Source of the DNA: Zerene cesonia
Lineage: Eukaryota > Arthropoda > Insecta > Lepidoptera > Pieridae
NCBI RefSeq assembly: GCF_012273895.1
Contig: NC_052106.1
Coordinates: forward strand, 8,556,001-8,620,000
DNA: 64,000 nt
Reading direction: 5' to 3'
The notes under the pieces were generated by a model. That model was not told where the DNA came from and did not search any database. It saw nothing but the letters and a program-made list of their open reading frames with translations. Every line of letters begins with the position of its first letter. The first letter of the stretch is position 1. Positions 21,941-32,720 of the stretch are shown here, in pieces. Made by a program: the position numbers and the translations under genes.

Positions 21941-22293
21941 TTGTGGGAGTCGAGCACGCTTCGGCACGAATTGGGCCAGCTCGCACCGGGGAAGTACCAC
22001 ACCCCCACAGAAAATCGGCGTGAAATAATAGCTTGCTATTGTGTTTCGTACGGTGAGTGGGGGAGCCGGAGGCCCATATCCTTTTCCTTAGCCTTCCTAG
22101 TCCTTTCCTTTATTCCTCTCATCAATCCTTTCCTAATCCCTTCCCAATTAAAGTCGGCAATACATCTGTAGAGGCGAAAGGTCTGCAATCAACCTTACGC
22201 CTCTTCAAATGTTCATGGGCGGTGGTAGCGCTTATCATCAGGCGACCCACTAGCTCCATTGCCGACTGTGACATACAAAAAAAAAAAAAAAAA
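21941..22293 (+). mobile_element. longest copy of the GGGCGGTGG SINE-like family
   Basis: The head is TGGGAGTCGAGCACGC with GGCACGAATTGGGCCAGCTC, and then come TGTTTCGTACGGTGAGTGGG, a pyrimidine-rich middle with CCTTTCC words, GGTCTGCAATCAACCTTACG, CATGGGCGGTGGTAGCGC, ATCAGGCGACCCACTAGCTC, and a 16-18 base A-run at 22276. The poly-A end implies movement through RNA. I cannot place Pol III A and B boxes in the head with confidence, so it may be a SINE or the trimmed 3' end of a LINE. Partial copies are at 1538, 5831, 11504, 14521, 15417, 29569 and 32490. Confidence 0.7.
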
Positions 22294-22399
22294 TCCGAAC
22301 TAACTGGAACGTTATACAAAATATATAATACCACATCCAAAACGCCACGAAGCAAATATATACCGAACAAAAAGTCCATATTAAAAGTTAATCAAACAT

Positions 22400-22760
22400 A
22401 ACACGTCAATAATCGCGCGATGTAAATGAAGTAATCCGGTATGTCAATGAAATTAACAACAACGGGTAAACAATTCCGCATTAAACCCAGTTCAAATGCG
22501 GATGAATTATGAAATTAAAATATTTCATTTGCGGCCACAACGGGCTGCTTTTTGACAGATAAATGGCGGGTTGGGGTCGAAGCGCGTTTATAGCTACGGG
22601 ACGGATGCGATACGATTACGATATCGTTTTCAATATAATTTATCGTATCGCATATGTGCCTTGAACCACCGCCTGCAGTCTCTTTGTCGCAACGTTTATT
22701 AGTTCACGTGGTTGATATCTACTTACGTTCGTTTTAATTTGCGATATCCTGTAGGTACTA
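22400..22760. promoter_or_regulatory. mixed-composition block with a 12-bp inverted repeat
   Basis: ATGCGATACGAT (22605-22616) pairs perfectly with ATCGTATCGCAT (22642-22653), and between them lies CGATATCG. Nearby are TTTTGACAGATAAATGG (Meis/Homothorax-like TGACAG) and CACGTG in GTTCACGTGG. The block lacks repeat ends and is GC-richer than its flanks. I consider it candidate regulatory DNA only. Confidence 0.3.
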
Positions 22761-22921
22761 ATTATTATGCATTTCACTTTGGCTGACTTTGGTAAAGAAA
22801 TTGTTATATATTTTGTGTCGGTATCATTCGTTCATATTAGAAACGAATTATTGTAAGATATATATAAGCACCTCACATAAAAAACAGTTAACCTTTTAAA
22901 ACATTCTATATAAATTGAGTT

Positions 22922-23266
22922 AAAAAAAAAATGGTTGCCTGTAAAGTCGGTTTGACGGGCGAAGATTTTACGTGACAACGTCTTTTTCTCGGTAGAATAT
23001 TTATTGATATGAATATTATTAAATTGCACAATAGGAACAAGGAATTGATTGAAAATAAGAATTGCACAAATTTTAACTATAGAAAATATATTTTGTTTAC
23101 TAAAAAGACAGAGACAGAGACACAAGCACGCGCCGATTCAATGCGCCTAATTCTCTAGTGCTGCGCGCGCGGCGGACCGATCATAGTTCGGTGACTCATC
23201 GTAACGTTACCTTTTTCATAAGTGCCTCCGAGCCGCAACCTAATTTAAGACGTTGTCACGTCAAAA
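22922..23266 (-). repeat. unnamed 0.35-kb element, copy 2 (inverted)
   Basis: ACGTGACAACGTC (22970-22982) and GACGTTGTCACGT (23249-23261) bracket the reverse complement of the sequence at 9760-10062, with only scattered differences and an 11-bp shorter interior. The homology again extends beyond one bracket, through GGTTGCCTGTAAAGTC (22932-22947). The shared outer boundary suggests the element includes that tail and that the 13-mers are internal, or that one end is not at the 13-mer. Confidence 0.75.
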
Positions 23267-24183
23267 TCATAAATTTTTATTCTAAAACCAAATGTTATTT
23301 ACAATCGTAACGTTTTTATCGTGCATTGTAAAAGTAAATAGCTTTCGTCCTCAAGCGGAAAATTTGCCAGATCGGATATGGTTAAATTTAATTTGGTTAA
23401 ATATTAGATAAGGGCTATTTTAGCTTGAAAAGATGAGGTTCATATTTCAAATTAAATTTAATTCTTTATCATTTTCGAATGCGATTATTAGAGAAATAAA
23501 AACCGATTTACGTTTGACTTATTGGTGTATAAAACACTTAAATTTATTCATTTTACTCATTTTTAGACAGATTTTAAACTGCCCATAATATATATTTAAT
23601 CAAAATCAGTACAGTAATTTCACTTTGTGTACATGACGGATTGGCAAAGACAGATATTATAATCGAATACATAATAATGAGATTTATATTGTTAAGAGTT
23701 ATATGTTACGTATTTTTCATCTACCTGCAACACGTACAATAAATTATATTTTTGGCAAATTTCATCTTTAGAAAAAGAATTACAAAAATTTAATAAAATT
23801 TGAAATTGGAACGTACCATTTATTCCATAACATATAACACGGGTTGGGATTCCCCGCTCTGTCGGCGTCTAACAAAAGGTCACAGTGTGATTTATATAAG
23901 TCCTATTCACGCTTGTCGGACCCCCGTCCCGGGACAAAGGGATGGAGAAGCCGAGGGGGGAGGGGGTCAATATTATGAATTCATATGTAGAAGTGGATGT
24001 GGCCATGTATAGGCATAAAAATACGGGTCAGACTCTGTTTTGTTTTTCATCATCATCATCAGCTCACATATTATGTTACCGATACTGGGACTCAGGGTTC
24101 TTATGAGGATCAGTTTCGTTTCTAAAATCAACATAGAGTGTCCGTTTTTTTATTTTACCAAAAGACAAGATCCGAGACATCTA
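23267..24183. other. noncoding stretch with a GC-rich patch
   Basis: 23840-23975 is markedly GC-rich (CCCCGTCCCGGGAC, then a G-run GGGGGGAGGGGG). It supports a 70-codon open frame without recognisable similarity. It could be a decayed element or a regulatory segment. Confidence 0.35.
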
Positions 24184-24363
24184 TCCTACAAATACATATT
24201 ATAAATGCGAAAGTTTTTGATGATGGATGTATGTGTATGTGTATGTTTGTTACTCTTTCACGCAAAAGCTACTGAACCGATTGCCATGAAATTTGGTATG
24301 TAGATAACTGGACAAATGCAATAGATACAGACTTACGCGGGTGAAACCGCGGAGCGCAGCTAG
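24184..24363 (+). mobile_element. complete short Helitron-like element (180 bp)
   Basis: A|TCCTACAAATACATATT at the left and GCGGAGCGCAGCTAG|T at the right. Relative to the copy at 45276 it lacks part of the interior around the ATAGGC/TTTTTATCCC block. Confidence 0.75.
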
Positions 24364-24707
24364 TTACTTATAACTGTAAAATAAAAGCCCATCGTTTCAT
24401 TTGTAAATTTAAAAAATTACTGTAAAGAAAATTCTCTCAGATTATAATTTTTATCCGGTCCTTTAACGAGGTTAAACCATTAAAAAGAACTGATCTAACT
24501 ATAACCCAACTTTTCTACGATAATATTTAGTGTTATTGTTATGTCGTTAGCTTCATTAATTAATCAATAATTCATTTCGCCCGAGAAGATTGAGGTTATA
24601 TCGCAGTTTGAGTTAAAAAGAAAACGTAGTTTCGTGGAACAATTTAACTTATTAAATTAATTAAAGGCATGAATAATTTTTATTACAATAATATACATTT
24701 TTAAGAG
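24364..24707. other. AT-rich noncoding DNA
   Basis: No feature recognised. Confidence 0.45.
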
Positions 24708-24855
24708 AGTTTCGCGAGTAAAATTCGGAGTTGTATTAATCACTCTATCTATTAAAAAACCTATCAAAACGCGTTAAGTAGTTTTATTTAAAGATCTAAG
24801 CAAACATACACACATATATACATAAGGAAGCGACTATGCTTTATACTATGTAGTG
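24708..24855 (-). mobile_element. Helitron-like element, antisense, 3' end missing
   Basis: It starts near CGCGAGTAAAATTCGGAGTT and ends GACTATGCTTTATACTATGT with AGTG. The inner block TCTATCTATTAAAAAACC is shared with the copy at 28471. Confidence 0.6.
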
Positions 24856-25465
24856 AAGACAATTTATGAGTCAGGTTTAAAAACTCTTATTTAAGTTTGA
24901 TTAAAGTCTTCAATAATAAGTACTAAGAAGTGTTACGTCAACGTACTAACGTATCAAAATAAGTATAAACTTTATCGCTTTCTATTTAACCTACAAATAC
25001 CTCAATGAATATAGATTCAATGAAAATTAAATTTACAATTCAATACATAAATAAGTGATTCGTTGGTGTTATAATTGGCCCACATAATATTATGTGGTTT
25101 TACGGACAGCCACCGAATTAAGTGGTTGAAAACTCATCAAAATATAAATATATTACGTCAAATATTACTTATATAGAAATTGTTGCATTGTAGTTAAATA
25201 AAGATTATTGACAAAAACCTCTACCGTTTTACTATCATTAGAACAAGCTGAGAAACGCGACCTTTTACATGTAATATTTTTAGGGACTAGCGTTAATAAT
25301 TCGATACAACGAGTCCAATAAAAAAATCGACATTGACATTATTAATCCCACCTCAAACACATGATATGTGAATTTCTGATCTTAAATAACATCATTCAAA
25401 ATAGATATCCCTTTGAGGAACTATAAATATAAGATGAACGTTATCAAAGGGACATTTCGCCGCAG
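24856..25465. other. AT-rich noncoding DNA upstream of an exon-like segment
   Basis: No repeat ends. The frame of the following segment is open back to a stop near 25431. Confidence 0.4.
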
Positions 25466-25541
25466 GGCCAACCCAAGCCACCTGTGAAAATATTTTTTGG
25501 TGTTTTATTTATTCTATTATTTGGATGTCATATTATAAGAG
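25466..25541 (+). CDS. exon-like segment encoding a hydrophobic stretch, unconfirmed
   Basis: After TTTCGCCGCAG at 25465 comes an open frame of 25 codons plus one base, containing PPVKIFFGVLFILLFGC, and then a strong donor, AGAG|GTAAGTAG. The frame also stays open upstream for 12 more codons to a stop. The roughly 16-residue hydrophobic run would suit a membrane segment or signal anchor. The acceptor's pyrimidine run is short. A hydrophobic translation is easy to obtain by chance from T-rich DNA, so the donor is the main support. No start codon in frame and no partner exon are known. Confidence 0.2.
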
Positions 25542-26295
25542 GTAAGTAGTTATTGAATGACTTACAATAGCATTTCAATTATAGTTATTTCAATACAGTT
25601 AAAATTTTTGGGAAATTTTACTGCTTTAAAATTATTGTTATTTGTTTCCATTATAGATCTGTGTGAAAAAGACACTGCTATGTCTTAAGGCTAAAAGAAA
25701 GAGGTGATATTTATTTCTCACCTAGCTTCGCTTTCCCTACTGAAAAGTAAACGGGTCCATTATAATTTTTTTCTCATTTTTAGCAAGATAACAAAGCAAT
25801 GCATGTCAAGACAGGTCTTAACTTTCCCAAATCATCCGCTATACTGTGCCTACAGGCCACAGCAGTCCTACTTTACAAAGTTAGTGATTTACAACTAAAT
25901 CCTTAGCATACTTAATCACACTGTCTTTCTCCATACAACATGTCGATAGATGACTAGTCTGAACTTGATTACAAAGTAAATGTGATAGAAAAATCCTTGC
26001 ACGCATTAGTAGGGGCAATTGAAAGCTAGGAAGCTCTTCGAGCTGAAGATGACGCACTTATGCGGTTATAGTAAAGTGCAGCTGAGTGCTCCAAGTGTTC
26101 TTATTTAAATATATGGAAAATCTCTTACTATCATTCAATCTTCAGCTATGGAAATAAATCTTATACTATCTATCTTGTTCTAGCGTGATTGTGGATTATA
26201 TCTCTGTTTGTATAGGGTATGTACAATTCTATTTATATCTTGTTAATTATCAGGTATTCGTAAATGCATTATTCCCAAACGTTTACGATATGGGG
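25542..26295. other. AT-rich noncoding DNA
   Basis: No gene or repeat end recognised. Confidence 0.45.
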
Positions 26296-26440
26296 ACCTT
26301 CAAGAAAAGAGCTTACTTTTTTCTTAAGGACCGGAGACACACACCATACCCCTGGTATTGTGGGTACAACTGGGCGATGTGGAGCAATTAATATCAGGTG
26401 ACCCGTCTGCTCGCTTGCCTGCTATACCACATAAAATAAT
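26296..26440 (+). repeat. 3' part of a second SINE/LINE-tail family
   Basis: CAAGAAAAGAGCTTAC, AAGGACCGGAGACACACAC, GGTATTGTGGGTACAACTGG, ATATCAGGTGACCCGTCTGC and TCGCTTGCCTGCTATACCAC form the typical 3' region of a repeat common in Lepidoptera (usual form: ATCAGGTGACCCGCCTGCTC). It is related in layout to, but distinct from, the GGGCGGTGG family. Confidence 0.6.
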
Positions 26441-26540
26441 GCATGTCATATCAACTATGTATATACCTAGTCTTGCCATAAATATTGTAATAAAGAAAAA
26501 AGAAAATTGTTAACTGCAAATTACATTTATTACTTTTACA

Positions 26541-27540
26541 NNNNNNNNNNNNNNNNNNNNNNNNNNNNNNNNNNNNNNNNNNNNNNNNNNNNNNNNNNNN
26601 NNNNNNNNNNNNNNNNNNNNNNNNNNNNNNNNNNNNNNNNNNNNNNNNNNNNNNNNNNNNNNNNNNNNNNNNNNNNNNNNNNNNNNNNNNNNNNNNNNNN
26701 NNNNNNNNNNNNNNNNNNNNNNNNNNNNNNNNNNNNNNNNNNNNNNNNNNNNNNNNNNNNNNNNNNNNNNNNNNNNNNNNNNNNNNNNNNNNNNNNNNNN
26801 NNNNNNNNNNNNNNNNNNNNNNNNNNNNNNNNNNNNNNNNNNNNNNNNNNNNNNNNNNNNNNNNNNNNNNNNNNNNNNNNNNNNNNNNNNNNNNNNNNNN
26901 NNNNNNNNNNNNNNNNNNNNNNNNNNNNNNNNNNNNNNNNNNNNNNNNNNNNNNNNNNNNNNNNNNNNNNNNNNNNNNNNNNNNNNNNNNNNNNNNNNNN
27001 NNNNNNNNNNNNNNNNNNNNNNNNNNNNNNNNNNNNNNNNNNNNNNNNNNNNNNNNNNNNNNNNNNNNNNNNNNNNNNNNNNNNNNNNNNNNNNNNNNNN
27101 NNNNNNNNNNNNNNNNNNNNNNNNNNNNNNNNNNNNNNNNNNNNNNNNNNNNNNNNNNNNNNNNNNNNNNNNNNNNNNNNNNNNNNNNNNNNNNNNNNNN
27201 NNNNNNNNNNNNNNNNNNNNNNNNNNNNNNNNNNNNNNNNNNNNNNNNNNNNNNNNNNNNNNNNNNNNNNNNNNNNNNNNNNNNNNNNNNNNNNNNNNNN
27301 NNNNNNNNNNNNNNNNNNNNNNNNNNNNNNNNNNNNNNNNNNNNNNNNNNNNNNNNNNNNNNNNNNNNNNNNNNNNNNNNNNNNNNNNNNNNNNNNNNNN
27401 NNNNNNNNNNNNNNNNNNNNNNNNNNNNNNNNNNNNNNNNNNNNNNNNNNNNNNNNNNNNNNNNNNNNNNNNNNNNNNNNNNNNNNNNNNNNNNNNNNNN
27501 NNNNNNNNNNNNNNNNNNNNNNNNNNNNNNNNNNNNNNNN
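26541..27540. other. assembly gap (1000 N)
   Basis: Exactly 1000 ambiguous bases. Frames spanning it are artefacts. Confidence 0.99.
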
Positions 27541-27834
27541 GACAGATTCGAAATTCAAATGTAATATTTTTTTATAATTAAGTGTAACAGTATTTATGGC
27601 CAGACTAAGTACATAATTAATGTCCCATATACATAGTGCGGTTTGGTAAAAATGTGGATACATACTACCACTTTAAACTATCTCGGCACCAAAAGACAAT
27701 ATAATTCTTTGTTATTTTAAGACTGTCGGTGACTTTATGTTTCAAGTTCTGTATAAGTATGGTTAAAGTTGTATTTCATAGGTAGTTATAGCTGATATAT
27801 ATAAGTAATGTTTTATGACCCGTGATAAAAAAAA
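27541..27834. other. AT-rich flank of gap
   Basis: No feature recognised. Confidence 0.5.
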
Positions 27835-27987
27835 AATAGAGATGTATGCTTAAATGTTTAAAACTACGCAACGGATTTTAATGGGATTTTTTTTAAAAGA
27901 TAAAGTGATTCAAGAGGGTGGTTTTATGTATAACATCTATAAAACTACTCCTAATTTAACGCAAGCGAAGCCGCGGGCAAAAGCTAG
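27835..27987 (+). mobile_element. Helitron-like element, 5' end eroded
   Basis: AAACTACGCAACGGATTTTA, ATAAAGTGATTCAAGAGG, TAACATCTATAAAACTACTC and the terminus GAAGCCGCGGGCAAAAGCTA with G|T. It is the same subtype as the copies at 56035, 28471(-), 24708(-) and 16657(-). Confidence 0.7.
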
Positions 27988-28307
27988 TTATTTATAAGAT
28001 AAGTGTGTGCAGTTTGTTTGTGGAAGCATTATTGCAAATACTAAATGTTTAAAATGCAAATTATCATAACATTAAGCATATGACAAAGAGCGCAGACGTT
28101 TCATCATTTGCTAATTTCCGGCGGACGGGTGTCGCGCGCGCATATACTGTCTGCTGAGGAAATGTAATGTACTAGGTTCATTGAGTATAAGTTATGTTAA
28201 ATTGAACTATGTTTAGTCGTGATTATTGAATAATCTCAACGTTTCTATTGAATTGTTGTGTTATTTTTGATACTAATCTCTGCTATAACATAAACGCAAA
28301 AGCAACA
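27988..28307. other. noncoding stretch
   Basis: A short GC-rich word (GGCGGACGGGTGTCGCGCGC, near 28120) stands out. Nothing else could be assigned. Confidence 0.4.
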
Positions 28308-28449
28308 CTGCCTGTTTCTTCTTCACGCTTAATGTATGTAATTCAGCATAAAGATAGTTTGAGACCAAAAAAGGGATAAGGATAGATATTGTCCCAGAAA
28401 GCCAACAGGAACGAGAACTGTGCAAGTTATTCCTTTTTTAGAAAGCTAG
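28308..28449 (+). mobile_element. Helitron-like fragment with CTAG|T end
   Basis: CTGTTTCTTCTTCACGC, GATAGTTTGAGACC and AAGGATAGATATTGTCCC resemble the subtype at 62655 and 50193. It ends GAAAGCTAG|T at 28449. Confidence 0.55.
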
Positions 28450-28470
28450 TTAATAAAATTTTACGTTTTA

Positions 28471-28757
28471 AATAGCTTTTGTCCGTGGCTTCGCACGCGT
28501 TAAATTCGGAGTTGTTTAATAAATGTCATTATACATATAAATCTTCCTCTTAAATCACTCTATCTATTAAAAAAATCCTAACAAAATCCGTTACGTAGCT
28601 TTAAAGTTAAGCATACATAGGGCATAGGGACAGAGAAAGTGACTTTGTTTTTTTTTTTTCTTTTTTTTTTGTTATTCTCAAAATGTATTAATTGTAAGTT
28701 GTATTTGTGATTAAAAGTATTTTCTTTCTTTCTTTCTTTCTTATACTATGTAATGAT
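28471..28757 (-). mobile_element. Helitron-like element interrupted by a (TTTC)n-tailed insert
   Basis: The antisense element starts AGCTTTTGTCCGTGGCTTCG (28474 on) and should end GACTTTGTTTTATACTATGT, as at 4441. Here GACTTTGTTTT (to 28651) and ATACTATGTAATGATT (from 28743) are split by about 90 bp. The insert (28652-28742) has a T-rich left side, TGTAAGTTGTATTTGTGATT, and then a (TTTC)n tail. The tail suggests the 3' end of a small retroelement inserted into the Helitron. Confidence 0.55.
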
Positions 28758-28820
28758 TAGACACGGTAAGTCGTAATTATACTTGCTAGGCGAACCGATC
28801 AACTAGATATAATTCTAATT

Positions 28821-29020
28821 AATATTTTCTTGTGTTTGATTTTACGCGAGTATTATAGATTAGTTTAGTAGTTCACAAACAACAGTTTTTGTATGATCTT
28901 CAAGACATGTTACATCTCAGTCTCCCCGTGACCACGCTCGCTGTAAAGTGTTCGAAACGTCGGGTTAATAATATAATGAATAAATCGCATGTAAAATCCG
29001 TTTAAAAGGCTTTAATTTCC
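28821..29020 (+). mobile_element. Penelope-like candidate element, copy 2
   Basis: TATTTTCTTGTGTTTGATTT, TACGCGAGTATTATAGATT, an extra 45-bp segment not in the other copies, then TCTCCCCGTGACCACGCTCG, TGTTCGAAACGTCGGGTTA and AATGAATAAATCGCATGT. It is the longest of the three copies. Confidence 0.45.
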
Positions 29021-29568
29021 GAATAATTCTTATTTTTATTTTACACCCAATCTTTTGTCGGAAACAGTCTAGGGTTATAGTGTAATAAATTCGAATATTT
29101 TATAAACAACTATGTGTCAATAAAGAATTGAATTAATCAAATGCAGTATCCATCCTCTTCGATTCGCTACACTCCTACAAAACATAATAATAAAAAACAC
29201 ATACATTTGAATAATCAAAAGGAAATAGGCATAAAACTATAGTGCCAAATTCTAGCAAGCTAACTTTATTTCAGCTGGATTGCAGCCAAATGGGCCGATG
29301 CTCCGATAGACTTGAGGCTAGTTAATTTTTATCAAATAGCCTTTATTATACCTGCATTGAGTTTTAGTAAATCGAAAATTATTAAATTATACGGTAAAAT
29401 AACAAAATATTACGATTTTGAGATAAAGTAGCTAATGTCACTCTTTGGCAAATAAAAATCATATTGAGAAATTGCTTCGTTGCTATTCTTGTAACAACAA
29501 ACAAACACACTTTCGTATTTATTAATAGTATTATAGTATTGACTTGGAATCATTGTTACCAGGGTTGT
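29021..29568. other. AT-rich noncoding DNA
   Basis: No feature recognised. Confidence 0.45.
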
Positions 29569-29630
29569 TGATCGAAGTTATCACCATCAGGCGAGCCATC
29601 AGCTCAGATGCCCGCTATGACATAAAAAAG
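29569..29630 (+). repeat. 3' tip of the GGGCGGTGG family
   Basis: TATCACCATCAGGCGAGCCA, CAGCTCAGATGCCCGC and TATGACATAAAAAA: only the last 60 bases and A-rich end remain. Confidence 0.6.
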
Positions 29631-29699
29631 TGTGAATAAGTTTTATATTATTATGGAAATACACTTCATCATGTACATATTTATAAGATTTTATCACTA

Positions 29700-29876
29700 C
29701 TGGTATTAAACAAAGTAGTTTTTGCGCCGTCTGTCTGTTTGAATGTTTAGATCAGTAAGATTACACACGGATTACGGTACGATACCGATTTTGATAGGAT
29801 ATGTAAAATAATAGAAAAAGGGGGAAAAGGGAATTTAACCCGAATTTAACGCGTGTGAAGTCGCGGGAAAAACTAC
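29700..29876 (+). mobile_element. diverged Helitron-like element
   Basis: GCGCCGTCTGTCTGTTTG, ACGATACCGATTTTGATAGG and AACGCGTGTGAAGTCGCGGG followed by AAAAACTACAC. The terminal CTAG has decayed to CTAC. Confidence 0.55.
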
Positions 29877-31880
29877 ACAAGTACACGTACTGTAACAAAT
29901 TTTTTTAACATTGTCAATAAAGTGACCCATCCACAATCAAGTCGCACCAGTAATCCCTTTCTCGAGCTCATAACGCATTCAAAATTGCCATCCACAGTAG
30001 CACTAGTATTCCCAAACCGTACCGCTATAGGTTGCTCACGTGACTTCGCGTAATATACGGTTATAGTTGAATACAAGACCATGCATAAATATAATATACA
30101 CATGTCAGGTATTTCCTATCTTCGTATTGAAGTTTTAGAGCTCAATATTAGTTTAAATTCCATCCATTCTTACAAAGTATAATATTAGTTGGATGATTAA
30201 AAGTACAGTATTTTCGCCTTACAATTCAGAAGATTATTTACATATTATCATCACTGTCTATATAAGTAAACCGATCAACGGACATCCTTTTAATATGAAA
30301 AACATTAAATGAAAGGTTTTGCAATATCCTTTTGAAAAATCAATAAAATAAAAAAAATCGATCATGAAATTACTAAAAATACTTATTTTATTTTTTATTA
30401 AATAAAAAATTTAAACCCTGCGCCTTTCGCCATACCAGTCGAGGCCTTACGCACTCGACGACTATCCCGCCTTAGTAATATTTACTTCTACTGTTTCATA
30501 CTCTACTAAACATACATATACAAACATTATGTATACATATACAATGTAAGTACATAAACCTGTAGGTTGCCCCATAGCTTTATGCACGTATGCCCACTCC
30601 ATTAATTGAGACGACAACTATATCAACCATTCTGAAAAATAACAAGATTAATATGTACCTACGCAGGATAGCATGCGGTAACATACGTAGTTTGCGATTC
30701 TTCTTTAATGTCATTTTATGCCATTTGACTACTTCAGTGAACGCTTTGTTCCACAAAAAGCGCTTAACAAGGACGTAACAAGACGCTTCGAGCGCAAAAA
30801 TTGTAGTTCGTCTATAATAGCGCGAGAAGCTATCATTGGCTGAACAAAGAGAACCGTTGTGGGCTCGACCTGACAAAGCGATGCGATACCTAATGAGCGC
30901 CTTTCACTCTCTGGGGTGTGATGCAAGGCACACGTTGCAGTGGGGACTGGTTTGCTTCGAACTGGAGACGAAATGTACTAGCTTTAAACTGAGTATGAAG
31001 ACATCTGATAAACATTATAATACATTATATCTTCCTTAATAAGTGTGTTGTCGTTCTTTTGGGATCCGAGTATTATGGGTAGAAACATATTTTTAAGATT
31101 TATATTTGTATCCGGGCTTTTTATATTACTTCCGGGGACTTGTCAATATCGTATATTACTGTTTGATTGTCTTCAATAAAACAGTAATAATCCTCTTGGA
31201 TTTAAACATGAGAGACAGTTGATGGTTTTGTTTACGAGCTATTATCACAGATTAATAGTTCTATTGTATACAATGACTCACAATATATGAAGAATACATA
31301 ACATTCGCGTTACTTCATCTTCTTCGTAATTTACAAAGCATACCTGCAGTAAAAGGAAAGATATCGCAGGCAGAGCAACTATATATTATTGCGTATGTCT
31401 TTATAATTTCATTACAACAGCTTAAGGATGGCTCTTTGCACCATACACCAGAGCCACTGCGGCCGACACTTGTTTGATCTACTCCAGTTTGTTACGCTTT
31501 GACGAATCTATTGATTTATTTGACTGAATCCCCTGATCCGACCGCACTCTCCCCGCTTCGAGCCTTTGCAGAGGCGTCTTTGTAGCGACTGGTAGCTCGT
31601 TTGACGCTTCTAATGTGTGTTTGTTAGTTTCCTTGAGCTGTTAGTTTATTTTTTTCACTGGTTTACTAACATACGTAGTTAAACGTAGTTATAAATAATA
31701 TAGTAATTAGTAAGTAAAAACATGATAATTAGTAAGTATAAAAATAATAAAAATGTAATACGATAGTCGTAACCTGAAAACAGGCAAACACATCACGCTT
31801 TGTTTTGCAAATGTTTTGTGAAAGTGTCTATATAAACATTGGGTTTTAAAATTATTATGATTTAAAATATAAGTAAATAA
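29877..31880. other. noncoding stretch with three GC-richer patches
   Basis: The patches are 30419-30475 (CGACTCGAC-type words), 30780-30965 (AACCGTTGTGGGCTCGACC and ACGTTGCAGTGGGGACTGG) and 31430-31600 (GCCACTGCGGCCGACAC and TTTGCAGAGGCGTCTTTG). Overlapping frames of 60-98 codons occur on both strands at 30580-31039. None has a recognisable protein, and there are no clear repeat ends. They may be old repeats or conserved noncoding DNA. Confidence 0.35.
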
Positions 31881-32110
31881 GCAGTGGTGGCTCAGTGGTG
31901 GGAACCTCGGACTTAAAATCAGTAAGTCGAGGTTCGAGACCAGGTAGGAGCGTGCTAGAAATTTATTTTTCAATTTATCTGCGCATTATAACATCAACAC
32001 TCCTCAATACGGTAAAGGAAAACATCGTGAGGAAACCTGTTTGTCCAAGAATCAAAAGTTCGACGATACGTGACCTCTTCCAACCTGCACTAGGCCAACC
32101 TTGTATGAAT
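31881..32110 (+). mobile_element. tRNA-derived SINE with A and B boxes
   Basis: The A box TGGCTCAGTGG is at 31888-31898 and the B box GGTTCGAGACC at 31931-31941, spaced as in a tRNA. The body continues GGTAAAGGAAAACATCGTG, AGGAAACCTGTTTGTCC and CCAACCTGCACTAGGCCAAC, the usual body of lepidopteran tRNA SINEs. The usual 3' end after the CACTAGGCCA block (GTGGACTA and on) is replaced by TTGTATGAAT, so the copy is 3'-truncated. Pol III transcription would run rightwards. No target-site duplication was found by eye. Confidence 0.8.
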
Positions 32111-32489
32111 GAAGATGTAAGTTAGCTATAGCTTGTATAACATACAACAAAAACACTTCATTTAATTATTTATTTTAAAGCGAATAAAGTTTCAAACGAC
32201 ATTACCATCCGACATACGTCCTAAGCCTCGTTCATTACATCTAAATCTCGCGAAATCCTACATTTCTGTAATAAAATGTGTAAGTGTAATCCCACAACAA
32301 ATTAAATTAAGCTCGGGAAAAAATGTGTCAGTATCCTTTAGGGTTTCACAGTAAACGGATTAAGTAATGAGTTGATAAAAGGCCCACGAATCGATTCGCT
32401 GATCAAATGGGTCGCAGCTCTCGCTTCACATAAGGGTAGACATTTCATCGCATATATTTTTAAGTCTGAAAAGGTCGTAGTCATAGGTA
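32111..32489. other. noncoding stretch, possible regulatory DNA
   Basis: 32330-32420 holds GGATTAAG (Otx/Bicoid-like), TTGATAAA and ATCGATTCG in repeat-free sequence. This is suggestive only. Confidence 0.3.
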
Positions 32490-32720
32490 TTTAATGTGGG
32501 TGTTGGGGCACGAATTGAGCCAGCTCATACGGGGCTGGCACCACAACAACCCATAGAAGATAGGGGTAAAGTAGCATGCGAATGCTGCGTCTTTGAAGAG
32601 GACTGGGTGTGCCGGAGGATCATTCCGTCTATCCGTTCCGTCCTATTGTCATACCTTCCCGTTCGCAAAAGTTCTGCCACTGCAAATGTTTATGAGCTGG
32701 AGACTGGCGGTAGTTGCAAG
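32490..32720 (+). repeat. strongly diverged GGGCGGTGG-family copy
   Basis: GGGGCACGAATTGAGCCAGC with TCATACGGGGCTGGCACCAC mark the family head, and later GCAAATGTTTATGAGCTGG corresponds to the AAATGTTCATGGGCGG block. The middle has lost its pyrimidine runs. A 97-codon open frame results but is not a gene. Confidence 0.55.

Noticed and set aside
31928..31945. Possible functional tRNA gene from the A and B boxes
   Set aside because: The acceptor and anticodon stems do not form, and the sequence continues into the SINE body.
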